Shown here: positions 12,603-18,192 of the stretch, piece after piece
Layout of the letters: every line of letters starts with the position of its first letter
Position numbering within the stretch: the first letter of the stretch is position 1
Source of the DNA: an uncultured Oscillospiraceae bacterium
GTDB lineage: Bacteria > Bacillota > Clostridia > Oscillospirales > Oscillospiraceae
Assembly (NCBI GenBank): GCA_910577415.1
Contig: CAJTLK010000037.1
Coordinates: 1-18,192 of the forward strand
Reading direction: 5' to 3'
Length of the DNA: 18,192 nucleotides
The notes under the pieces: model-generated
The model's database searches: none
What the model saw: the letters and a program-made list of their open reading frames with translations, nothing else
Told to the model about the DNA's origin: nothing
Made by a program: the position numbers and the translations under genes

Positions 12603-13646
12603 TCATGGCTCCGGCTTCCAGAGGTCGGTCAAGGCATAGACGGTCTTGCCGTCTTGCCCGGTGACGGTATGGGCGGTGAGGAGGCAATTCAAGATGGCCT
12701 CCTCGGTGCACTCAGCTGCCGCCCGGAACGCGATATCCAGCTTGTCCTCGTGGAAGGCGGTCACTTGTCGGGTGGCCGCTTTCTTTCTGCTGTCAAAGGA
12801 ATTTGCGGTGGAGAAGGCCAGAAACACTTCGCCGCTGCCCTGGCCGATGAAGGAACCCAGCCGGGCAAGCCCCACCGAAGCCCGCTTTGCCACCCGGCCC
12901 AGCTGGCGGCTATCCAGGGGGAGGTCGGTGGCGAGAATGACGATGCAGGAGCCTATGTCGGACTCCCTGGCTGCCTTGGTCTGCTCCAACTCCGCTCCGA
13001 TGTTCTTGCCGCAGACGGTCAGGTCCGCCATACGCCCATGGTTGGCCAAGACTAAGGAACCCAGAGTGTACCGGGTCCCGTCTATGTCCAGCGTCCGGGA
13101 GGCCGAGCCGACGCCGCCCTTTAGACCATGGCATACCATGCCCTTACCGGCGCCCACATCTCCCTCGTCAAAGTCGGGGGCGGCACAGGCGAAGGCGGCA
13201 AAGACCTCCTCCTTGCCCACCGTCCGCTCCTGGATGAGATTCATTCCGCCGTCGTTGCACTCGCAGACCACCGGGTTCACCGAGCGCAGCTCTACGCCCT
13301 CAGCCTCACAGCGGCGCACCATATACTCCACCAGAGCATCGTGGACCAGCCCCACATTTAAAGTGTTAGTAAGCGCGATGGGGGTCTCCAGAGTGCCAAG
13401 CTCCTCCACCTGGACAAGGCCCAGAGTCTTCCCAAAACCATTGAGGACAAAGGCGGCGGCGGGCAGCTTGTGGGTGAAGGGGTTATCCGGGCAGGGGAGC
13501 ACCACTGTGACCCCGGTTTTGTGCTCAAGCGTGTCCACGGTACAGTGGCCTACCGTGACCCCCGGTACGTCGGTGATCTTGCCCCGGCTCCCCCTGGGAA
13601 GCTCGCCTATGGCGAGGCCATAATCTCCGGCACGAAGCTGATACAT
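12603..13646 (-). CDS. P1 family (S58) peptidase, DmpA-like
   Basis: The 347-residue protein belongs to the self-cleaving N-terminal nucleophile peptidases (L-aminopeptidase/D-esterase DmpA, beta-peptidyl aminopeptidases). Signature pieces are ITDVPGVTVGHCTV at the N-terminus, ALTNTLNVG (91-99), CNDGGMN, KGGVGSASR (177-184), and IGSCIVILATDLPLDSRQ. By analogy with DmpA, self-cleavage should occur between Gly232 and Ser233, freeing Ser233 as nucleophile. Residues NTLN and SF.GQGSGEVF are also conserved. Natural substrate is unknown; it could act on peptides taken up or released during wall turnover. A TTGACG/TAAAAT promoter lies upstream, and GAGGGGG precedes the ATG. Confidence 0.92.
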   Translation of the reverse strand: MYQLRAGDYGLAIGELPRGSRGKITDVPGVTVGHCTVDTLEHKTGVTVVLPCPDNPFTHKLPAAAFVLNGFGKTLGLVQVEELGTLETPIALTNTLNVGLVHDALVEYMVRRCEAEGVELRSVNPVVCECNDGGMNLIQERTVGKEEVFAAFACAAPDFDEGDVGAGKGMVCHGLKGGVGSASRTLDIDGTRYTLGSLVLANHGRMADLTVCGKNIGAELEQTKAARESDIGSCIVILATDLPLDSRQLGRVAKRASVGLARLGSFIGQGSGEVFLAFSTANSFDSRKKAATRQVTAFHEDKLDIAFRAAAECTEEAILNCLLTAHTVTGQDGKTVYALTDLWKPEP

Positions 13647-13678
13647 AGCGTTTCCCCCTCATTATATAAGTTATTACC

Positions 13679-13707
13679 ATTTTACCCTTTTGAAAGGACA
13701 GCGTCAA
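13679..13707 (-). promoter_or_regulatory. Promoter for the P1 peptidase gene
   Basis: On the minus strand TTGACG (13702-13707) and TAAAAT (13679-13684) are 17 bases apart. It is divergent from the holA promoter, with about 42 bases between the two -35 elements and no obvious shared operator. Confidence 0.7.
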
Positions 13708-13749
13708 CTGTGCAAGAAATCAAAATTTTGAAAGTTCGGCTTCTCAGAC

Positions 13750-13778
13750 TTGCAAAATGAGAGGGCCTATGCTATACT
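13750..13778 (+). promoter_or_regulatory. Promoter with extended -10 for holA operon
   Basis: TTGCAA (13750-13755), 17 bases, then TATACT (13773-13778) preceded by TGC (extended -10). Transcription would start near 13785, close to the AAAGGGGGG ribosome site of holA. Confidence 0.75.
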
Positions 13779-13808
13779 GTCTGCGTTGCGTGTAAAGGGG
13801 GGCCAGCC

Positions 13809-14846
13809 GTGGCATTTCAGAAAAAAGTGGACGACGCCGCCTATCGGGAACTGAAGAAGGAACTGGCCGAGGAAAGAATAGGGAACCTTTACATCTTTCA
13901 TGGCGAGGAAACTTATCTGCGGGATCATTACCTGGGAAAGATAAAGGAAGTCCTTCTCACCGGGGGACTGGACGACTTCAACTACCATCTTCTACCTGCC
14001 AGGGAGTTTTCCCTTCAACGGCTTCGGGAACTGGTGGACGCTATGCCTATGATGAGCGAGCGCACCATGGTGGTGGTCTCGGATTACGATATAGATAGGG
14101 GAGATAAGGAGGCCATGGCCGAGCTTCTCTCCGACTTGCCGGAGTACGTTTGCCTGATTTTTATCTACGATGTTATCGAATATAAGCCCGATGGCCGATC
14201 CAAGCTAAGCAAGCTTATCAAGGAGAAGGGCAAGGTGGTAAATTTTGTCCGCCAGGAGCAGGGCGACCTTACCGACTGGATCGCCCGCCGTTTCCGCGCC
14301 CAGGGCAAGGACATTGCCACGGGCGATGCCCGGTATCTCATTTTTCTCTGCGGAGATCTGATGACTGGCCTTATCTCGGAGATCGGCAAGGTCGCCGCCT
14401 ATGCCAAGGGAAGCCGGGTCACCCGGGAGGACATCGACGCGGTGGCCGCGCCCCAGCTGGACGCGGTGGTGTTCCAGCTCACTGACGCCATTGCCGCCGG
14501 AGACTTTGATAAAGCCTTTTCCGTGCTCAGCGACCTGCTGCATATGCAGGAGCATCCCATTATGATCCTCTCCGTGCTGGGCCGGCAGCTGCGGCAGCTC
14601 TATGCCGCCCGGCTTGCCATTGAAAACGGCAAGGGGAGCAAGTGGCTCATGGAGCTGTGGGGGATGCGCTCGTCCTACCCGGCGGAAAAGCTGACCCAGT
14701 CTGCCCGCCGTTTTTCCCTGGGCTGGTGCCGCAAGGCGGTGACGCGCTGCGAAGAGGTGGACCTGGCGCTGAAATCCACCGGGGCAGACGGCAGGGAGGC
14801 GCTGACTGAGCTGCTGCTGGAGCTTGCCACGCCTGCCAGGGCTTGA
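13809..14846 (+). CDS. holA: DNA polymerase III subunit delta
   Basis: The delta subunit opens the beta sliding clamp as part of the clamp loader during DNA replication. The 345-residue protein shows IGNLYIFHGEETYLRDHYLGKI at the N-terminus, where the family carries a relic nucleotide-binding loop, LRELVDAMPMMSERTMVVV, and the C-terminal collar helices with HPIMILSVLGRQLRQLYAARLA. Length is normal (~340). The start is GTG at 13809, a few bases after AAAGGGG. DUF4914 begins 37 bases downstream, so the two are likely co-transcribed. In many Clostridia holA stands near comEC/rpsT; neither is visible here. Confidence 0.9.
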   Translation: MAFQKKVDDAAYRELKKELAEERIGNLYIFHGEETYLRDHYLGKIKEVLLTGGLDDFNYHLLPAREFSLQRLRELVDAMPMMSERTMVVVSDYDIDRGDKEAMAELLSDLPEYVCLIFIYDVIEYKPDGRSKLSKLIKEKGKVVNFVRQEQGDLTDWIARRFRAQGKDIATGDARYLIFLCGDLMTGLISEIGKVAAYAKGSRVTREDIDAVAAPQLDAVVFQLTDAIAAGDFDKAFSVLSDLLHMQEHPIMILSVLGRQLRQLYAARLAIENGKGSKWLMELWGMRSSYPAEKLTQSARRFSLGWCRKAVTRCEEVDLALKSTGADGREALTELLLELATPARA

Positions 14847-14883
14847 TGTTGCGTTTTATTTTCAGAAAGCGAGGTCGTTTCCT

Positions 14884-16755
14884 GTGAATGTATTGATGGA
14901 AAAATTTAACCTGCCCAAGGAGCTTTCCAAGGTGGTGGAACAAAGTCCCAGCGTTATTGTTCCCGAGAGCAAGGAAACGCTCTTTGAGATGATCTTCGGC
15001 AATAGCCGTAGCGATAAGATCGAGGTGGGCTACGATGTGAAGGGGGAGGTCATCCCCGAGGCCACAGTAGTCCGCTGCCGCAACGGCGCTGTGGTGAACT
15101 TTACCGAGGATTATATGCGCCGCCGGGATCCAGACAGTATGCGCATCGGCGACGATGGCCCCACGGATAAGCCCCGGTTTGAGGAGGTCTATGGCTATCC
15201 CTTCTCCAAGCTACGTAAGGAGACCATGGACTGGCTTGCCACCCAGGAGCTGGTGATAGTGCCCTTTAAGGCCGGCGGGTATGACTTTGGCTACGAGGCG
15301 GTGCTGGTCTGCCCCCGGAACACCGTCTTCTTTGCCTTCGCCCTCAGCCAGCTCCAGGCGTTTGTGAACATTCGGGAGGTCAAGAGCTTTACCCCCCGGT
15401 CCATTATCTATGTGGCCCCGCCCTTCCGTCACACCCATTTTGACGGCAAGCAGGTGGTGGTCCACGTCCGAGGAAAGCTCCACGAGGTCTTTGCCTATAA
15501 TCTCTATCCCGGCCCCTCGGCGAAAAAGGGCGTTTACAGCGCCCTCATCGACATCGGCGAACAGGAGGGGTGGGTCACTGCCCACGCCTCCGCCGCCCGC
15601 ATCATCACCCCTTATGAAAACGAGATGGTCATGATGCACGAGGGCGCCTCCGGCGGCGGTAAGAGCGAACTGCTCCAGGACGTCCGCCGGGAGGAGGATG
15701 GCCGTGTGCTGTTGGGGCGGAACGTCACCAACGATTTTCGCCACTACATCAGCATGAGCGACACCTGTACCATCCAGCCGGTCACGGACGACATGGCCCT
15801 GTGCAAAGCCGACTTCCAGACCGGCAGCGGAAAGCTGGCTGTGGCCGACGGTGAGGATGGCTGGTTCATCCGGGTGGATGGCATTACCGCCTACGGCAGC
15901 GACCCGGCCTATGAATCGGTCTCTATCCACACCAAGGAGCCGCTGATGTTCTTTAATATTCAGGGAGTACCCAGGGCCACCTGTCTGCTGTGGGAGCACA
16001 CGCTGGATTCCGACGGCAGGACCTGTCCCAACCCCAGGGTCATCATCCCCCGCCGGATGGTGGAAAATATCGTCAGCGGAACGGTGGAGGTGGACGTGCG
16101 CTCCTTCGGCGTGCGGATGCCCCTGGCTACCCAGGATAGCCCCAGCTACGGTATTGCCGGAATGATGCAGATATTACCTCCCGCCTTGGCGTGGCTGTGG
16201 AGGCTAGTGGCCCCCCGGGGCTTCAATAACCCCAGCATCAGCGGCGACGCGCCCCTGGCCAGCGAGGGGGTCGGCTCCTACTGGCCCTTTGCCACCGGCA
16301 AGCGTATCACCCAGGCCAACCTGCTGCTGGAGCAGATCATCAACTGTCCCCGGACCCGCTATGTCCTCATTCCCAACCAGCATATCGGCGTATATGAGGT
16401 GGGCTTTGCCTCTGAGTGGATCGCCCGGGAGTACCTGGCCCGCCGCGGCGGCGTGAACTTCCGTATGGACCGGCTGGTGCCCGCCCGTTGTCCCATCCTT
16501 GGCTACGGTCTGAGGGAGATGAAGGTGGACGGCCAGCACATCTCTACCCAGCTCCTCCAGCCCCAGTATCAGGAGCGTTTGGGCGAGGAGGGCTACGATG
16601 CCGGAGCGAAGGTCCTCCGGGACTTCTTTGCCAGAGAGTTGGCCGCCTATGACAGCGAGGAGCTGCACCCCGTGGGCCGTCAGATCATCGAGTGCTTCAA
16701 AAAGGACGGCACGGTGGAGGATTACTGCGCCATCCTGCCCCTGGGACTGATGTGA
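14884..16755 (+). CDS. DUF4914 family protein with P-loop kinase-like core
   Basis: The 623-residue protein is recognisable as DUF4914, a family without known function. A phosphate-binding loop GASGGGKSE lies at 254-262, the form seen in PEP carboxykinase and HPr kinase rather than in ordinary Walker ATPases. At 322-329 GEDGWFIR recalls the GDDEHGW kinase-2 region of PEPCK. This points, by inference, to a PEPCK/HprK-like phosphotransferase. The N-terminal ~240 residues are an uncharacterised domain. I take GTG at 14884 (ribosome site GCGAGG at 14869-14874) as start; ATG at 14896 is the alternative and would shorten it by 4 residues. It overlaps the RNase M5 gene by GTGA, so the two are coupled. 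Nothing looks truncated. Confidence 0.85.
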   Translation: MNVLMEKFNLPKELSKVVEQSPSVIVPESKETLFEMIFGNSRSDKIEVGYDVKGEVIPEATVVRCRNGAVVNFTEDYMRRRDPDSMRIGDDGPTDKPRFEEVYGYPFSKLRKETMDWLATQELVIVPFKAGGYDFGYEAVLVCPRNTVFFAFALSQLQAFVNIREVKSFTPRSIIYVAPPFRHTHFDGKQVVVHVRGKLHEVFAYNLYPGPSAKKGVYSALIDIGEQEGWVTAHASAARIITPYENEMVMMHEGASGGGKSELLQDVRREEDGRVLLGRNVTNDFRHYISMSDTCTIQPVTDDMALCKADFQTGSGKLAVADGEDGWFIRVDGITAYGSDPAYESVSIHTKEPLMFFNIQGVPRATCLLWEHTLDSDGRTCPNPRVIIPRRMVENIVSGTVEVDVRSFGVRMPLATQDSPSYGIAGMMQILPPALAWLWRLVAPRGFNNPSISGDAPLASEGVGSYWPFATGKRITQANLLLEQIINCPRTRYVLIPNQHIGVYEVGFASEWIAREYLARRGGVNFRMDRLVPARCPILGYGLREMKVDGQHISTQLLQPQYQERLGEEGYDAGAKVLRDFFARELAAYDSEELHPVGRQIIECFKKDGTVEDYCAILPLGLM

Positions 16756-17345
16756 AGCCCAGGATCAGAGAGGCCGTTGTCGTCGAGGGGCGGTATGACA
16801 AAAACACCCTTTCTCAAGTGGTGGATGGGGTCATTCTGGAGACCTCCGGTTTTGGGGTTTTTAAGGATGACGAGGCTCTGGCGCTCCTTCGGCGGCTGGC
16901 GGGGGAGCGGGGGCTGGTCATTCTCACCGACTCCGACGGGGCGGGCTTTGTGATCCGCAATTATCTGAAGGGAGCCATCGCTCCCTCCCAGGTCAAGCAC
17001 GCCTATATTCCTGACCGCCCCGGCAAGGAAAAGCGCAAGCGTGCGCCGGGGAAGGAGGGAAAGCTGGGGGTGGAGGGAATGCCTCCCGCGGTACTGCTGG
17101 AAGCCCTCCGCCGTGCGGGAGCTACTTTCCTGGACGAGACAACGGAGAAAGGACCCACAGGCCGGGCCATCACCAAGGCCGATCTCTATGCCGCCGGGCT
17201 GTCCGGGACGCCTGACGCGGCGGAGCGCCGCCGGGTGCTCCTGAAGAGGCTGGACCTTCCTGAACGGCTGAGTCCCAATGCCATGCTGCAAGTCCTGAAC
17301 GCCCTGTATGACTATGAAACGCTGGCGGCGTTGGGCCTATTATAA
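16752..17345 (+). CDS. rnmV: Ribonuclease M5
   Basis: RNase M5 trims 5S rRNA precursor in Firmicutes, acting on the ribonucleoprotein with L18. The 197-residue protein has a TOPRIM domain: E12 in VVVEGRYDKNTL and D60-x-D62 in VILTDSDGAG, with KHAYIPD and a basic loop (GKEKRKRAPGKEGKLG) after it. The C-terminal DLYAAGLSGTPDAAERR matches the segment DLIHAGLIGG of the B. subtilis enzyme. The start is a GTG overlapping the DUF4914 stop. In Bacillus the gene lies next to ksgA; that neighbour is absent here. A terminator follows at 17350-17376. Confidence 0.92.
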   Translation: MKPRIREAVVVEGRYDKNTLSQVVDGVILETSGFGVFKDDEALALLRRLAGERGLVILTDSDGAGFVIRNYLKGAIAPSQVKHAYIPDRPGKEKRKRAPGKEGKLGVEGMPPAVLLEALRRAGATFLDETTEKGPTGRAITKADLYAAGLSGTPDAAERRRVLLKRLDLPERLSPNAMLQVLNALYDYETLAALGLL

Positions 17346-17349
17346 AAAG

Positions 17350-17380
17350 AAGCGGACGGCCTGTTGCCGTCCGCTTTATT
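17350..17380 (+). terminator. Intrinsic terminator after rnmV
   Basis: AAGCGGACGGC (17350-17360) pairs with GCCGTCCGCTT (17366-17376), 11 bp with a 5-base loop and a TTTATT tail. It ends the holA-DUF4914-rnmV transcript and insulates the riboswitch promoter that follows. Confidence 0.9.
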
Positions 17381-17408
17381 CGTTTCAGGAGAAAAGTGAA
17401 ATTTTCCC

Positions 17409-17437
17409 TTGCCTTTTTGTGCGGGAGAGAGTATGAT
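17409..17437 (+). promoter_or_regulatory. Promoter of the folate-transporter leader
   Basis: TTGCCT (17409-17414) and TATGAT (17432-17437) are separated by 17 bases. Transcription would start around 17444, so the riboswitch would form the very 5' end of the transcript. Confidence 0.75.
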
Positions 17438-17448
17438 GAATTCCACGA

Positions 17449-17556
17449 GGCAGAGTAGGAAACGGCGTGTTCAGTGCCGGCGGGACGGGGAGTTGTCCGC
17501 CGGACGAAGTGTGGGAAAGCATTCCCGCCGCAGTGCCGTTTCCGCATCCCGCTGCC
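17449..17556 (+). promoter_or_regulatory. Tetrahydrofolate (THF) riboswitch aptamer
   Basis: The stretch follows the THF riboswitch order, compared from memory with the folT-type aptamer. P1 is GGCAG (17449-17453) with CTGCC (17552-17556), followed by the conserved GAGUAG. P2 is GGAAACGGC (17458-17466) with GCCGTTTCC (17535-17543). P3 is the hairpin CCGGCG (17477-17482) with CGCCGG (17498-17503), loop GGGGAGTT, followed by GGACGAA. A further hairpin is GGGAA (17513-17517) with TTCCC (17522-17526), and the 3' junction GCATCC sits before P1 closes. A folate-type transporter gene lies 74 bases downstream, which fits. THF binding would reduce folate uptake when folate is plentiful. I could not run a covariance search. 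Confidence 0.85.
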
Positions 17557-17572
17557 GCAGATAGGGCGGTAA

Positions 17573-17622
17573 GCCTCCTTATGTGCGGCATCCCGAGAGG
17601 GCTGCCAATATGCGTAAGGAGG
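17573..17622 (+). promoter_or_regulatory. Riboswitch expression platform: anti-Shine-Dalgarno pairing
   Basis: CCTCCTTA (17574-17581) is perfectly complementary to TAAGGAGG (17615-17622), the ribosome site of the S-component gene. Between them a GCGGCATCCC/GGGCTGCC hairpin with a GAGA loop would bring the two parts together. GAGGC at 17447-17451, at the transcript's 5' end, can pair with GCCTC (17573-17577), but overlaps P1. Ligand-stabilised P1 would free the anti-SD to block translation. This logic is inferred from complementarity. Confidence 0.65.
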
Positions 17623-17629
17623 TATTATT

Positions 17630-18192
17630 ATGCCCGTTTACAGTCAAACCCTGTATAAAACCCCCTTTTCCGCCGCCTATTGGCGTCAGGCGGCGGAAGA
17701 CTTCCGGCGGCCCAGGAACCTGGCCTTTGCCGCGCTGATGATCGCCGTTTGCGTGGCGCTAAGCCATGTGCCCGCCATTCGGCTGGATTTTACCGACCTG
17801 TATACCGCCAAGGTGACTTGGGGATTTTTGGCCAGGAGCGTCTGTTCTATGGTCTGCGGTCCAGTAATGGGGATGGTCTTCGGCTTTGCTGAAGACACTA
17901 TCAGTTACTTGGCCGACGCCGCTTATCCCTATTTCCCGGGCTATGCCCTTACCACCATGCTGGGGAATCTTATCTACGCTCTTTTTCTCTATCGTGCCCG
18001 CTTTGGCCCCGTGCGGGTATTTTTTGCAAAGCTTATTACGAACCTGCTAAATGTGTTCCTGGGCAGTCTTTGGAGCACTATTCTTTCGGGAACCGGGAAG
18101 GGCTATGTTTTCTATATGACGAAAAGCGCTGTTACCAACGCTATTAAGCTGGTGCCTCAGGTAATAGTTCTCTGTGTTCTTTTTGCCGCTCT
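17630..18192 (+). CDS. folT: ECF transporter S component, folate family (3' end outside window)
   Basis: The frame runs open to the window end: 187 codons of a membrane protein that binds a vitamin and works with the shared EcfA1A2T energising module. After a basic 30-residue N-terminus come several hydrophobic segments: NLAFAALMIAVCVALSHVP, FLARSVCSMVCGPVMGMVFG, then ADAAYPYFPGYALTTMLGNL and IYALFLYRARF. The YFPGYALT stretch is typical of the folate/FolT-like S components. A THF riboswitch precedes it, and AAGGAGG is 7 bases before the ATG. Both support folate as the ligand. A pantothenate- or queuosine-type S component is less likely because of the riboswitch. The C-terminus is not in the window. 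Confidence 0.85.
   Translation, partial: MPVYSQTLYKTPFSAAYWRQAAEDFRRPRNLAFAALMIAVCVALSHVPAIRLDFTDLYTAKVTWGFLARSVCSMVCGPVMGMVFGFAEDTISYLADAAYPYFPGYALTTMLGNLIYALFLYRARFGPVRVFFAKLITNLLNVFLGSLWSTILSGTGKGYVFYMTKSAVTNAIKLVPQVIVLCVLFAA

Noticed and set aside
17424..17610. Cobalamin riboswitch, considered for the long structured leader
   Set aside because: The conserved GCCACUG and the B12-box elements are missing, while the order of GAGUAG, GGGGAGUU, GGACGAA and GCAUCC fits the THF class.

Overview
The window looks like chromosomal DNA from a GC-rich, endospore-forming Clostridia member, most likely a gut Oscillospiraceae of the Flavonifractor/Intestinimonas/Oscillibacter type. This is inferred from the gene set (SpoIIR, a SleB-type hydrolase, RNase M5, ECF and tripartite tricarboxylate transporters, a DUF4914 protein), the strong AGGAGG-type ribosome sites and the GC-rich third codon positions. 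There are no tRNA or rRNA genes, insertion sequences, phage genes or CRISPR arrays. Seventeen protein genes are visible. The first (guaB) and last (ECF S component) are cut by the window ends.

Layout. (1) 1-1792, +: the 3' part of IMP dehydrogenase and a secreted SleB-type hydrolase. They end at a perfect two-way terminator that also serves the convergent BMP-family lipoprotein gene (1849-3015, -). (2) 3016-3271: a cluster of hairpins between that gene and a divergent family 4 uracil-DNA glycosylase. (3) 3945-8386, +: a tightly coupled operon of Lrp/AsnC regulator, class I aminotransferase, ThrH-like phosphatase, DUF1015 protein and ispE, closed by a second perfect two-way terminator. (4) 8474-11825, -: a tctCBA tripartite tricarboxylate transporter operon with a strong promoter, a structured leader and an intercistronic hairpin. 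Its tctA has an in-frame UAG 59 codons before the natural end. (5) 11899-12571, +: spoIIR with a sigma-F-like promoter and a hairpin that hides its ribosome site. (6) 12603-13646, -: a P1/S58 family peptidase. (7) 13750-17376, +: holA, DUF4914 and RNase M5, then a terminator. (8) 17409-18192, +: a promoter, a tetrahydrofolate riboswitch and a folate-type ECF S component.

How the parts work together. The Lrp-aminotransferase-ThrH-DUF1015 block looks like a small amino-acid (serine/homoserine type) module. TctC, TctB and TctA form one carboxylate importer. The folate riboswitch and the ECF S component make a folate uptake unit with feedback control. The most unusual points are the UAG inside tctA, the overlap of the spoIIR sigma-F -10 element with the arm of a hairpin that masks its Shine-Dalgarno, the ligand-switch logic of the folate leader, and a palindrome family with a compensatory base-pair change in the leaders of both solute-binding lipoprotein genes.
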